Shown here: piece after piece, positions 45,923 to 54,549 of the stretch
Position numbering within the stretch: position 1 is the first letter of the stretch
How the letters are laid out: every line of letters begins with the position of its first letter
Assembly: GCF_026072635.1 (NCBI RefSeq)
Contig: NZ_AP023081.1
Span: forward strand, 962,501-1,026,500
DNA: 64,000 nt
Direction of reading: 5' to 3'
Origin: Pseudomonas solani
GTDB taxonomy: Bacteria > Pseudomonadota > Gammaproteobacteria > Pseudomonadales > Pseudomonadaceae
Made by a program: the position numbers and the translations under genes
The notes under the pieces: generated by a model
The model's database searches: none
What the model was told of the DNA's origin: nothing
Seen by the model: only the letters and a program-made list of their open reading frames with translations

Positions 45923-46918
45923 ATGCCCAGCAAACCGCCCAGCAAGACCGCACCGGCCAAGCCGTCCGAAGGGAGCAAGGCGCCGCTGCACCCGCGCAAC
46001 CGCCACCAGGGCCGCTACGACTTCCCGGCGCTGATCGCAGGCAACCCGGAGCTGGCCGCGTTCGTCATCCTCAACCCCTACGGCAAGCAAAGCATCGACT
46101 TCGCCAACCCCGAGGCGGTCAAGGTCTTCAACCGCGCGCTGCTGCAGCAGTTCTACGGCATCCGCCAGTGGGACATCCCCGCCGGCTACCTGTGCCCGCC
46201 CATCCCCGGTCGCGCCGACTACCTGCACCATCTGGCCGACCTGCTGGGCGCCGCCCATGACGGCGTGATCCCCAAGGGCCCCGGCCTGCGCGGGCTGGAC
46301 ATCGGCGTCGGGGCCAACTGCATCTACCCGCTGATCGGCCACCATGACTACGGCTGGCGCTTCGTCGGCGCCGACATCGACCCGCAGTCCCTGGACTCCG
46401 CCGCCGCCATCCTCACCGCCAACCCGCAATACGGCGACGCCATCGAGCTGCGCCGCCAGGAGCACCCGCAGCACATCTTCCAGGGCCTGCTGCAGGCCGA
46501 CGAGCGCTTCGACTTCACCCTGTGCAACCCGCCCTTCCACGCCTCCCTGGACGAAGCCCGCAGCGGCAGTCGGCGCAAGTGGAAGAACCTCGGCAAGCAG
46601 GACCCGAGCCGCACATTGCCGGTGCTCAACTTCGGCGGCCAGTCCAACGAGCTGCACTGCGAAGGCGGCGAAGCGGCCTTCATCGCGCGCATGGCCGACG
46701 AAAGCGCCACCTTCGGCCAGCAGGTGTTCTGGTTCAGCACCCTGGTGTCCAAGGCCGGCAACGTCGCGCCCCTGCAGGACCGTCTCAAGGCCCTCGGCGC
46801 CACCGACGTCCGCGTGGTGCACATGGCCCAGGGCCAGAAGCAAAGCCGCTTCGTCGCCTGGACCTACCTGGAAAAGAACCAGCGCCGCGCCTGGCGCAAG
46901 GAACGCTGGCCCGCCTGA
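45923..46918 (+). CDS. rlmF: 23S rRNA (adenine1618-N6)-methyltransferase RlmF
   Basis: N6-adenine methylase of 23S rRNA A1618. The 331 residues begin with a basic Pro/Lys-rich segment, then LHPRNRHQGRYDFPALI, the SAM-binding GLDIGVGANCIYPLIG, and the N6-adenine motif NPPF in FTLCNPPFHAS. The ATG at 45923 was chosen because it gives the usual start; an ATG at 45890 is possible. Confidence 0.93.
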   Translation: MPSKPPSKTAPAKPSEGSKAPLHPRNRHQGRYDFPALIAGNPELAAFVILNPYGKQSIDFANPEAVKVFNRALLQQFYGIRQWDIPAGYLCPPIPGRADYLHHLADLLGAAHDGVIPKGPGLRGLDIGVGANCIYPLIGHHDYGWRFVGADIDPQSLDSAAAILTANPQYGDAIELRRQEHPQHIFQGLLQADERFDFTLCNPPFHASLDEARSGSRRKWKNLGKQDPSRTLPVLNFGGQSNELHCEGGEAAFIARMADESATFGQQVFWFSTLVSKAGNVAPLQDRLKALGATDVRVVHMAQGQKQSRFVAWTYLEKNQRRAWRKERWPA

Positions 46919-46930
46919 TCCGCTCCTTCC

Positions 46931-47011
46931 CTGTGGGAGCGAATTCATTCGCGATGCTCTTGTAGGCGTTACCGGCCACACCGACGGTGGACCGATGAAG
47001 CGTGGTCCACC
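46931..47011. repeat. Two REP-type palindromes between convergent rlmF and MFS genes
   Basis: The first, GTGGGAGC-GAATTCATTC-GC, has the perfect core GCGAATTCATTCGC (46939-46952), the common Pseudomonas GGGAGCGAATTCATTCGC type. The second pairs GGTGGACC (46986-46993) with GGTCCACC (47004-47011). Together they fill the convergent gap and may act as terminator or mRNA end. Confidence 0.7.
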
Positions 47012-47021
47012 CTACGCACGG

Positions 47022-48548
47022 CTACGCCTCACAAGGCACCTCTCCCGCTGCCTCCGGCTCATGGGTGCGCACCCTGCCCAGCAGCGCGAACACCAGCACC
47101 GCCGTCAGTCCGGTCACCGCCGCCAGCACCTGCAGCAGGGTGCGGAACGCCGCGTCATAGCCCGGCAGCAGCGCCGCCCGGTCCACCCCCAGTATCGTCG
47201 CGGCCTGGGCCAGGTCGCCCAGGGCCGCATGGCTGGCGGCAGCGACCAATTGCGACGGCGCCACCGCTGAAGCCGGCATGGCCACCAGCATCAGTGCGGC
47301 CAGCAACGCGCCGACCAGGGCGATGGCCACGCCGTCGCCGGACACCCGCACGGTGTTGAAGATGCCGGTGGCCATGCCCGCCCGCTCCTTCTCCACCACG
47401 CTCACCGCCAGCCCGTCCATCAACCCCCAGGGCAAGCCGATGCCCACGCCCACCAGCAGCATCGGCAGCACCAGTGCCTGCGGCCCGGCCACCAGCGCCT
47501 CGCTCATCCACAACAGCCCCAGCGCGTTCAACGCCAGGCCCAGGGCCGACAGCACACCGGCGGTGAACCAGCGCGACAGCCAGGCCGCCAGCATCGGCAC
47601 CACCAGCAACGGCGCCGACAAGGCGATCATCAGTTGCCCGGTCTGCACGGCGCTGAGGCCATCCACACCGATGAAACGCCCCGGCAGCAGCACGATCAGC
47701 ACCACGAAGGCGAAGGCGGGCGACGCCCCCAGCAACTGAACACCGGCGAACTGCGCACGACGGAACAGGCCCAGCTCCAGCATCGGCCGTGGGCTGCGCC
47801 GCTCGATCACCACGAAGGCCACCAGCAACGCCAGGCTGCCCCACAGCGAACCCTGCACCAGCGGGTGCGACCAGCCGTGCTCCGGCGCCAGCAGCGTGCC
47901 GCAGGTGAACAGGGTGAGCATCGCGGTGAAGCTGATCGCCCCCGGCCAATCCAGCCCCTGGGCATTGGGGTCGCGGCTCTCGCGGGCGCAAACAGCCACC
48001 AGCAGCGCGCCGGCAATGCCGAACAGCGCCGGCAGCAAGAACACCATGCGCCAGCCCAGGCCGTCGCTCAGCAGGCCGGCCAGCAACGGGCCGAACGCCA
48101 GCCCCAGGCCGAAGGTGGTGCCCAACAGGCTGAACACCCGGGTGCGGATCGGGCCATGGAACTCCTGGGCCAGCGCCGCCATGGCCCCGGCGAAGGCGGC
48201 GGAACCACCCAGGCCCTGGAGCACGCGCAACAGGTCGAACCACAGCACCGTGGGCGCGAAGGGAATCACCAGGGTCACCGCCGCGAACAGCGCCAGGCCC
48301 ACCAGCCACACGCGCTTGCGCCCGTGGATGTCGGCCAGGCTGCCGGCCGCCATCATCGCGCTGCCGTAGGCGAGGATGTAGCCATTGGTGATCCAGCTCA
48401 GCTCCACCGCCGAACCGCCCAGGGCCTGGCTGATGGCCGGCAGCACCACCGCCGGGCCGGTGAAGCACAGCGGGATCAGCACCGCCGTCAGGCAGGCAGC
48501 CAGCAGCAGCCAGCGGCGAGCACCGTCGGAAAGGGATGAATCGGTCAT
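47022..48548 (-). CDS. MFS transporter, DHA2-type (14 TM drug exporter)
   Basis: A 508-residue major-facilitator protein with about 14 hydrophobic segments. Motif A-like GSLADIHGRKRVWLVGL follows helix 2, motif B is LLRVLQGLGGSAAFAGAMAAL, and motif C-like FGLGLAFGPLLAGLLSDGLGWRMVF follows. Length and helix number fit the DHA2 group (EmrB/QacA-like). The ATG at 48548 has GGAG upstream; a longer frame upstream lacks this. It is divergent from a LysR regulator gene, so that regulator probably controls its expression. Confidence 0.9.
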   Translation of the reverse strand: MTDSSLSDGARRWLLLAACLTAVLIPLCFTGPAVVLPAISQALGGSAVELSWITNGYILAYGSAMMAAGSLADIHGRKRVWLVGLALFAAVTLVIPFAPTVLWFDLLRVLQGLGGSAAFAGAMAALAQEFHGPIRTRVFSLLGTTFGLGLAFGPLLAGLLSDGLGWRMVFLLPALFGIAGALLVAVCARESRDPNAQGLDWPGAISFTAMLTLFTCGTLLAPEHGWSHPLVQGSLWGSLALLVAFVVIERRSPRPMLELGLFRRAQFAGVQLLGASPAFAFVVLIVLLPGRFIGVDGLSAVQTGQLMIALSAPLLVVPMLAAWLSRWFTAGVLSALGLALNALGLLWMSEALVAGPQALVLPMLLVGVGIGLPWGLMDGLAVSVVEKERAGMATGIFNTVRVSGDGVAIALVGALLAALMLVAMPASAVAPSQLVAAASHAALGDLAQAATILGVDRAALLPGYDAAFRTLLQVLAAVTGLTAVLVFALLGRVRTHEPEAAGEVPCEA

Positions 48549-48596
48549 TTCGGAAGCTCCGCAAGGAAAGTCGGAGCAGGTTATGGCGGCGGTAAT

Positions 48597-48623
48597 TACG
48601 GAAAAACAGGCTAGTATTCCGCA
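48597..48623. promoter_or_regulatory. Inverted repeat in the MFS/LysR divergent region (putative LysR operator)
   Basis: TACGGAA and TTCCGCA are arranged as a near-perfect inverted repeat separated by 13 bases, with another CGGAAG copy at about 48629. LysR proteins usually bind such spaced dyads between divergent genes. Confidence 0.45.
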
Positions 48624-48658
48624 CTTAACGGAAGCCTGAGTCCTCAATCGGAAGCACC

Positions 48659-49558
48659 ATGGAAAGCCTCAACCGCCTCGCCCTCTTCGTCCAGGTCACC
48701 GAAAGCCAGAGCTTCGTCGCCGCCGGCCGCGTCCTGGGCATCTCCGCCTCGGCGGTGGGCAAGGGCATCGCCCGCCTGGAGCAGCACCTCGGCGTGCGCC
48801 TGTTCCACCGCAACACCCGCAGCATCAACCTCACGGTGGAAGGCACGCTGTTCCTCGAACGCTGCCGGCGCATCCTCGGCGAGCTGGAGGCGGCCGAGCA
48901 CGAGCTGTCGCAAAACACCCAGGAGCCCAGCGGCCGCCTGCGGGTCAGCCTGCCCCTGGTGCTGGGCCTCTTCCCCGTGGTGCTGCCGGCCTTCATGCGC
49001 CGCTACCCCGGCATCGAGCTGGACCTGGATTTCAGCGACCGCCTGGTGGACGTGATCGAGGAAGGCTTCGACGTGGTGGTGCGCAGCGGCATCCCCGAGG
49101 ACTCGCGCCTGCGCGCCCGCCAGCTCGGCGCCTTCCACCTGCAGCTGGTGGGCTCGCCCGACTACCTGGCCGCCCGGGGTACGCCACGGGTGCCGGCCGA
49201 CCTGGAGCAGCACGCCTGCCTGCACTACAAGTTCCCCAGCACCGGCAAGCTGCAGAAATGGCCCCTGCGTCTGGACGCGGAGGAAAGCGAACCGCAGCTG
49301 CCCACCACCCTGGTGTGCAACCACGCCGACACCCTGATCCGCGTCGCCAGCGAAGGCATGGGCATCACCTGCCTGCCCGACTTCGCCGTGCGCGACGCCC
49401 TCGCCAGCGGCCAGCTGCAGGCCGTGCTCGAGGACCGCAACCAGCATTCCGCCCACTTCCGCGCCCTCTGGCCGTGCTACAAGCAGATGCCCGCCAAGCT
49501 GCGGGTGTTCGTCGACTTCCTCGCCGAGCACCTGTTCCTCGACCAGAGCCAGGTGTGA
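48659..49558 (+). CDS. LysR-family transcriptional regulator
   Basis: A 299-residue LysR protein. The N-terminal HTH is clear (MESLNRLALFVQVTESQSFVAAGRVLGISASAVGKGIARLEQHLGVRLFHRNTRSINLT, read in parts), followed by a periplasmic-binding-type effector domain with LRVSLPLVLGLFPVVLPAFMRRYPGIELDL. The overall look is of the CrgA/DmlR-like group that often controls a divergent transporter or oxidoreductase. The effector is unknown. Confidence 0.93.
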   Translation: MESLNRLALFVQVTESQSFVAAGRVLGISASAVGKGIARLEQHLGVRLFHRNTRSINLTVEGTLFLERCRRILGELEAAEHELSQNTQEPSGRLRVSLPLVLGLFPVVLPAFMRRYPGIELDLDFSDRLVDVIEEGFDVVVRSGIPEDSRLRARQLGAFHLQLVGSPDYLAARGTPRVPADLEQHACLHYKFPSTGKLQKWPLRLDAEESEPQLPTTLVCNHADTLIRVASEGMGITCLPDFAVRDALASGQLQAVLEDRNQHSAHFRALWPCYKQMPAKLRVFVDFLAEHLFLDQSQV

Positions 49559-49582
49559 ACGCAGGCCTCTGCTACCTGTAGG

Positions 49583-49598
49583 GGCGACTTCAGTCGCC
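49583..49598. repeat. Short REP-type palindrome after the LysR gene
   Basis: GGCGACT-TC-AGTCGCC, preceded by TGTAGG and followed by AAGGAGCG, matches a common Pseudomonas REP form. A second palindrome-rich stretch continues to about 49660. Confidence 0.6.
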
Positions 49599-49688
49599 AA
49601 GGAGCGCGCAGCGGTCCCATCACAGCATGGGTTTCGCTGCGCTCTACCCATCCTACGAACTACAAACACCTCAGCGCCGAAGTCCGAG

Positions 49689-52600
49689 TTATGGGACGGC
49701 GAAGCGCGGCTCCAGGCGGCTGTAGCCCATGCCCACGCCCTTGTGCACCTTGAGCTGCACCGGGATGCGCTCCTTGAGCGCTTCGACGTGGCTGATCACG
49801 CCGATCATCTTGCCGCTGGCATTGAGCGCATCCAGGGCGTCGAGGGCCACTTCCAGGGTTTCGCCGTCGAGGGTGCCGAAGCCCTCGTCGAGGAACAGCG
49901 AATCGATGCTGGTCTTGTGGCTGACCAAGTCGGAAAGCGCCAGGGCCAGCGCCAGGCTGACCAGGAAGCTCTCGCCGCCGGACAGGGTGCGGCAGTCCCG
50001 GGCGACATCGGCCTGCCAGGTGTCCACCACTTCCAGCTCCAGCTCGCCCAGGGCGCGACGGCGCAGCTGGTAGCGGCCGTGCAGGCGCTCCAGCTGCTGG
50101 TTGGCCAGGTGGATCAGGTGATCCAGGGTCAGCCCCTGGGCGAAGCGGCGGTACTTGGCGCCGTCGGCCGAGCCGATCAAGCCGTTGAGGCGCTGCCAGA
50201 GGTCGCAGGCGCCTTCCTGGGCGGCGATTTCGGCGAACAGCGCCTGCTGGTTCTGCCGGCGCTGCTCGTCGCCGCTCAGTTGCCCGCGCAGCTCGCCCTG
50301 GCGCTGGGCCAGTTCGCGTCGTTGCAGTTGCAGCGCCTGCAGCTGCTCGTCCAGCTCCACCAGGGCCAGCTCGGTCTGTGGCGTCGCCTGCAATTCCGCC
50401 AGGCTCTGCCGGGCTGAGGCTTCCAGGGCCTGGGCTTCGGTACAGGCCTTTTCCAGGCGGGCCTTGAGGGCCAGCAACTGGTTGCGTGCGTCCTCGTCCA
50501 GCAGCGCGGCGAGGTACTGCGCCTCGTCGGCGAAGGGGCTCTGCGCCAGCGCCTGTTCCCAGGCGGCCCGTTGCCCGTCGAGCGTGGCGCGGGCGGTGTC
50601 CTGCCGTTCGGCCAGGGTCTGCTCGCGCCCGATCAGCGCCTGGCTGCGTTCCTGGGCCAGCGCCAGGCGCTGCTCGGCCTGCTCCAGGGCGGCGGCGGGG
50701 TTATCCACAGGGGCTAGGGCTTCAACATCGGGCTGCGCCAGCTCGCCCCAACGCTGCTGCCAGCGCGTGGCGGCACCTTCGGCGGTTTGCAGCTCGGCCA
50801 GCAGCAGCTGCTCGTCACGCTCCAGGCGCTGCTGCAGGGCCTGGGCATCACGCCAGGTGCGCCACTCGGCGTCGCGCGCGTCCAGCCAACGCTCGTTGTC
50901 TTCCGGCAGGGCGTAACCGAGCTCGCCCAAGGCCGCGCCCAGCTCCGACTCCTGGCGAACCTGCTGCGCCTGGAGCTGGCCCAGTTGCTCGGTGTTCTCC
51001 GCTTCGCGGCGGCGCAAGGCGCCTTGTTCCTGCACCGCCAGCGCATGCTGCTGCATGGCATCCTGCTGGTGCTTCTGGGCTTGCTCGCGCTGCCCACGGG
51101 CGGCGTCCACGGCCTGCTTGAGGCCGTCCAGCTCACCCAGGCTGCGTTGCAGGGCGGCGAGGTCCGCCTGCTGCTGCGCCTGGGCCGCCGCCACCGCCGG
51201 GCCATCGACCAGTGGCTGGCCCAGGGCGGTGCAGTGCTGCTGCCACTGCGCCTGCAACTGTTGCAATTCATCCTGCAGGCGCTGCTCGTCCTGCTGGCGC
51301 TGGCGCAGGTGCGCGTCCAGCGCGGCCAGCTCGGTGTTCAGGGCCGCCCCCCGTTCGCGCACCTGCTCCTGCTCGGCGCGCTTGGCCTGCAACGCGGCCT
51401 GGGTCTCCGAGACATCCAGCGCGCCATAGGCCGCGATGGCCGGGTGTTCGTGGGAACCGCACAGCGGGCAGGCCTCGCCGGGCTGCAAAGCGGCGCGATG
51501 GGCCTCCAGCTTGAGGATGCGCTGCTCCTGCTCCAGCAGCTTTTCCTTGTCCTGGATCTGTTGCTTGAGGTCGGTGAACTGCAGGCGCAGGGCGTCTCGC
51601 GTCGCGATCTTCTGCGCCTGTGCCTGGCTGTCGGCCTCGATTCCGTCCTGCGCAGCGGCCAGCTGCTGTTCCAGGCGTGTGCGGTTTTCCGCCAGTTGCT
51701 GCAGGCGGGCGAGTTGGTGGCCCTGGTCGCTGAGGCGCTGCCAGCGCTCGCGCAGGGCGGTTTCGGAATCACCGGCCAGCAGTGTGGCCAAGGCAGCCTG
51801 GCGCAGGGCTTCGGCGGCACGGGCCTGCTCCAGGTGCTGATCGCTTTCCACCAATGCCGCCTGGAAGCCGGCGATGCGCTGCGCCAGCTGCTCGGCGTCC
51901 TGCCGTTCCTGCTGCTGGCGGGCTAGCGACTGGGCGATGGCCTGCGCCAGGTGTCGGCGCGCACCGAGCTGTTCCCGCCAGGCGCCCAGGCGCTCGCCCA
52001 GCAGGCCGTGTTGCGGGTTGGCCGCCAGCAGCGCCTCAATCTGGCCCCGTTGCTCGGCCAGCCCATCGCGGCGGGCGGCGAGTGCCGCCAGCCGCTGCTG
52101 GCTGTAGCCCCGCGCCTGCCACAGGCCATCGGCCACCTCGCGGGCGGCCTGGGCCTTCTGTTCACGCACCTGGGCCAGGGCCTCGGCCGCTTCGGTAGCG
52201 GCCTGCCCGGCGCGCTGCCAGTCACGGTGCGGCGGGCGCAGGCGCTCGGCCGGCTCGCTCTCGGCCAGGCGCTGCAGTTGCGGCCCGGCCTGCTCCAGCG
52301 CCTGCCGGGCGTCCTGCCCCTGCTGCACCGCGGCGAGCTGGCGCGCCTCGGCGCCAGCCAGGGCCTCACGCCACTGGCGCTGGCGCTGCAGGCTCTCCTG
52401 CTGGCCGTGCAGGCTGCTTTCACGGCCATTGAGTTCGGCGAGTTCGTTTTGCAGTTGCTGGCGCTGCTCCGCGTTGAGCAGCTCCACGCCCTCAGCCCGT
52501 GCACGCAGCTGGCCCAGGCTGGCCTCGGCCTCCCGGGTGCGCTGGTAGACGCGCTCGGAGATCAGCCCGTACACCTCGGTGCCGGTCAGCTCCTCCAGCA

Positions 52601-53114
52601 GCTCGGCACGCTGATTGGCGCTGGCTTCGAGGAAGGCGGCGAACCCGCCCTGGGCCAGCAGCATGGATTTGGTGAAGCGCTCGAAATCCAGCCCGGTGAG
52701 GCTTTCGGTCTGCTTGAGCTTGTCGTTGATCTTGTCGGTGAGAATCTCGCCGTCGGTGATGCGCGCCAGCTCCACCTTGGGCGCCTGCAGGCCGCCATCG
52801 ACCTTGTCGCGGGCGCGGCGCTGGCTCCAGAAGGCACGGTAGCCCACGCCCTTCACCTCGAATTCCACCTCGGCCAGGCAGTCGGCGGTGTGGCGGGTCA
52901 TCAGCTCGTTGACCGTGGCCGAGACGCTGCTCATGCGCGGGGTGCGGTGGTAGAGGGCCAGGCAGATGGCGTCCAGCAGCGTGGTCTTGCCGGCACCGGT
53001 TGGGCCGGTGATGGCGAACAGGCCGTTGCCGGCGAAGGGCTCGCCGGTGAAGTCGATCTTCCACTCGCCCTTGAGGGAGTTGAGGTTCTTCAGGCGCAGG
53101 CTGAGGATTTTCAT
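49689..53114 (-). CDS. sbcC: Exonuclease subunit SbcC (Rad50-like)
   Basis: ATPase subunit of the SbcCD nuclease that cuts hairpins and DNA ends. The 1141 residues have the Walker A GPTGAGKTTLLD near the start, long Gln/Ala/Leu-rich coiled-coil arms, a zinc hook CPLC at Cys549 and Cys552, the signature LSGGESFLVSLALALALSD, and Walker B/D-loop LDEGFGTLDGETL. The ATG at 53114 gives MKILSLRLKNLNSLKGEW. It follows sbcD by 90 bases. Confidence 0.95.
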   Translation of the reverse strand: MKILSLRLKNLNSLKGEWKIDFTGEPFAGNGLFAITGPTGAGKTTLLDAICLALYHRTPRMSSVSATVNELMTRHTADCLAEVEFEVKGVGYRAFWSQRRARDKVDGGLQAPKVELARITDGEILTDKINDKLKQTESLTGLDFERFTKSMLLAQGGFAAFLEASANQRAELLEELTGTEVYGLISERVYQRTREAEASLGQLRARAEGVELLNAEQRQQLQNELAELNGRESSLHGQQESLQRQRQWREALAGAEARQLAAVQQGQDARQALEQAGPQLQRLAESEPAERLRPPHRDWQRAGQAATEAAEALAQVREQKAQAAREVADGLWQARGYSQQRLAALAARRDGLAEQRGQIEALLAANPQHGLLGERLGAWREQLGARRHLAQAIAQSLARQQQERQDAEQLAQRIAGFQAALVESDQHLEQARAAEALRQAALATLLAGDSETALRERWQRLSDQGHQLARLQQLAENRTRLEQQLAAAQDGIEADSQAQAQKIATRDALRLQFTDLKQQIQDKEKLLEQEQRILKLEAHRAALQPGEACPLCGSHEHPAIAAYGALDVSETQAALQAKRAEQEQVRERGAALNTELAALDAHLRQRQQDEQRLQDELQQLQAQWQQHCTALGQPLVDGPAVAAAQAQQQADLAALQRSLGELDGLKQAVDAARGQREQAQKHQQDAMQQHALAVQEQGALRRREAENTEQLGQLQAQQVRQESELGAALGELGYALPEDNERWLDARDAEWRTWRDAQALQQRLERDEQLLLAELQTAEGAATRWQQRWGELAQPDVEALAPVDNPAAALEQAEQRLALAQERSQALIGREQTLAERQDTARATLDGQRAAWEQALAQSPFADEAQYLAALLDEDARNQLLALKARLEKACTEAQALEASARQSLAELQATPQTELALVELDEQLQALQLQRRELAQRQGELRGQLSGDEQRRQNQQALFAEIAAQEGACDLWQRLNGLIGSADGAKYRRFAQGLTLDHLIHLANQQLERLHGRYQLRRRALGELELEVVDTWQADVARDCRTLSGGESFLVSLALALALSDLVSHKTSIDSLFLDEGFGTLDGETLEVALDALDALNASGKMIGVISHVEALKERIPVQLKVHKGVGMGYSRLEPRFAVP

Positions 53115-53204
53115 GCAGAAGCCGCCGGGGGATGGGAGCGGCATTCTGGCATTCTCCGCCCGCCCGTGCAGGTCCGGCGGCGATAGCGGCGATCTGCCCC
53201 GGCC

Positions 53205-54425
53205 TCAGCTGCGCTCGCTGCGGACCTCTTCCAGCACGCCACGGTGCAGGTCCCGCAGGCGCCGAGCCTGGTCCTCGTCCAGTTGCTCCAGCTCCAGGCG
53301 GCGCGCGAACACGTCCTCGGCACTCAGTTCGTCCAGGGTCTCCCGGGCCTCCCCCACCAGGCCGGGCGCGAGGCCGGCGCGTTCGCGGCGCAGGCGCAGC
53401 ACCTCCACCGGCAAGCCTTCGCACAGGGCGGCGACGCGGCCCTGCAGGTCGCTCAGGTAATCGTCGGTGCCCACCTGCACTTCCAGCCATACGGGGCGCT
53501 CGGGCGTGCCCCGGCGGGCCTGCTCGGCAATGGCGCCGCCCAGTTCGCCCAGGGAGCCACGCACGCTGGCCAGGGGCTGGAAACAGGGCACCGGCAAGGG
53601 CGTGACGCTGCGCACGCCCTCCCCGTCCAGCTCCACCAGCAGCACTTCCTTGGCCTGGCCGGCTTCGTCGAAGGACAACGGGATGGGCGAGCCGCTGTAG
53701 CGGATGTGCTCCAGGCCGCCGACCTTCTGCGGCCTGTGGATATGTCCGAGGGCGATGTAGGCGGCAGGCGGGAAGGCGCTGGTGGGGAAGGCCTCCAGCG
53801 CGCCGACATAGATTTCCCGCACCGACTCGCTGGCACTGGCGCCGACCGTGGTCAGGTGGCCGGTGGCGATAATCGGCAGCCCGCCCCCCAGTTCGTCCCG
53901 GCGCCGCTCGGCCAGTTCGAACAGCTGCGCGTAATGGGCCTGGATGGCCTGCTGCAGGGACAGCTGCTTGTCCGCCGCGCTCTGCCCGGCCTGGCTCTGC
54001 AGCACGTCACGGGCGCGCACGAAGGGGATGGCACAGAGCACCGCGCCCGGCGCGCCATCAGGGCCGCGCAGCACCAGCACCTGCTCTTGCGGGTCGGCGG
54101 CGACACCCGGCACCACGCGGGTGCCCAGGGCCGCCAGCAGGCCCTGGCTCTCGCCGAGCATGGCGGGCGAATCATGGTTGCCACCCAGCACCACCAGTTG
54201 CGCACCGGCGTCGCGCAGCTCGATGACGAAGCGGTTGTACTGCTCGCGGGCGTAGCTCGGCGGCGCACCGGTGTCGAACACATCGCCCGCCACCAGCACC
54301 GCGTCCACCCGGTGTTCCTGCACCCGCTCCAGCAGCCAGGCGCAGAAGGCCTGGTGTTCGGCCTGGCGGGTCTTACCCATGAAGTGCTGGCCGAGATGCC
54401 AGTCGGAGCTGTGCAGGATGCGCAT
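53205..54425 (-). CDS. sbcD: Exonuclease subunit SbcD (Mre11-like)
   Basis: Nuclease subunit of SbcCD. The 406 residues carry the calcineurin-like phosphoesterase motifs in order: HSSDWHLGQHF, VLVAGDVFDTGAPPS, VLGGNHDSPAM, ATGHLT and LGHIHRPQ. The C-terminal part is the capping domain. It is divergent from the TAXI-type gene. Confidence 0.95.
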   Translation of the reverse strand: MRILHSSDWHLGQHFMGKTRQAEHQAFCAWLLERVQEHRVDAVLVAGDVFDTGAPPSYAREQYNRFVIELRDAGAQLVVLGGNHDSPAMLGESQGLLAALGTRVVPGVAADPQEQVLVLRGPDGAPGAVLCAIPFVRARDVLQSQAGQSAADKQLSLQQAIQAHYAQLFELAERRRDELGGGLPIIATGHLTTVGASASESVREIYVGALEAFPTSAFPPAAYIALGHIHRPQKVGGLEHIRYSGSPIPLSFDEAGQAKEVLLVELDGEGVRSVTPLPVPCFQPLASVRGSLGELGGAIAEQARRGTPERPVWLEVQVGTDDYLSDLQGRVAALCEGLPVEVLRLRRERAGLAPGLVGEARETLDELSAEDVFARRLELEQLDEDQARRLRDLHRGVLEEVRSERS

Positions 54426-54549
54426 GGGGGTCTGTCACTTGTCGCGGGGAACGGGAAGGCGGCCACCTTGTCATTTACCGGCACCGGGAGGCAACCGCCG
54501 CTGCGCCAGTGGCTATCCTTCCCCTCAACTCCAAGCCCCAAGGATTCCC

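Noticed and set aside
49689..53114. Repeat-rich stretch inside sbcC as a tandem repeat locus
   Set aside because: The low-complexity Gln/Ala/Leu pattern is the expected coiled coil of SbcC; no exact tandem units.
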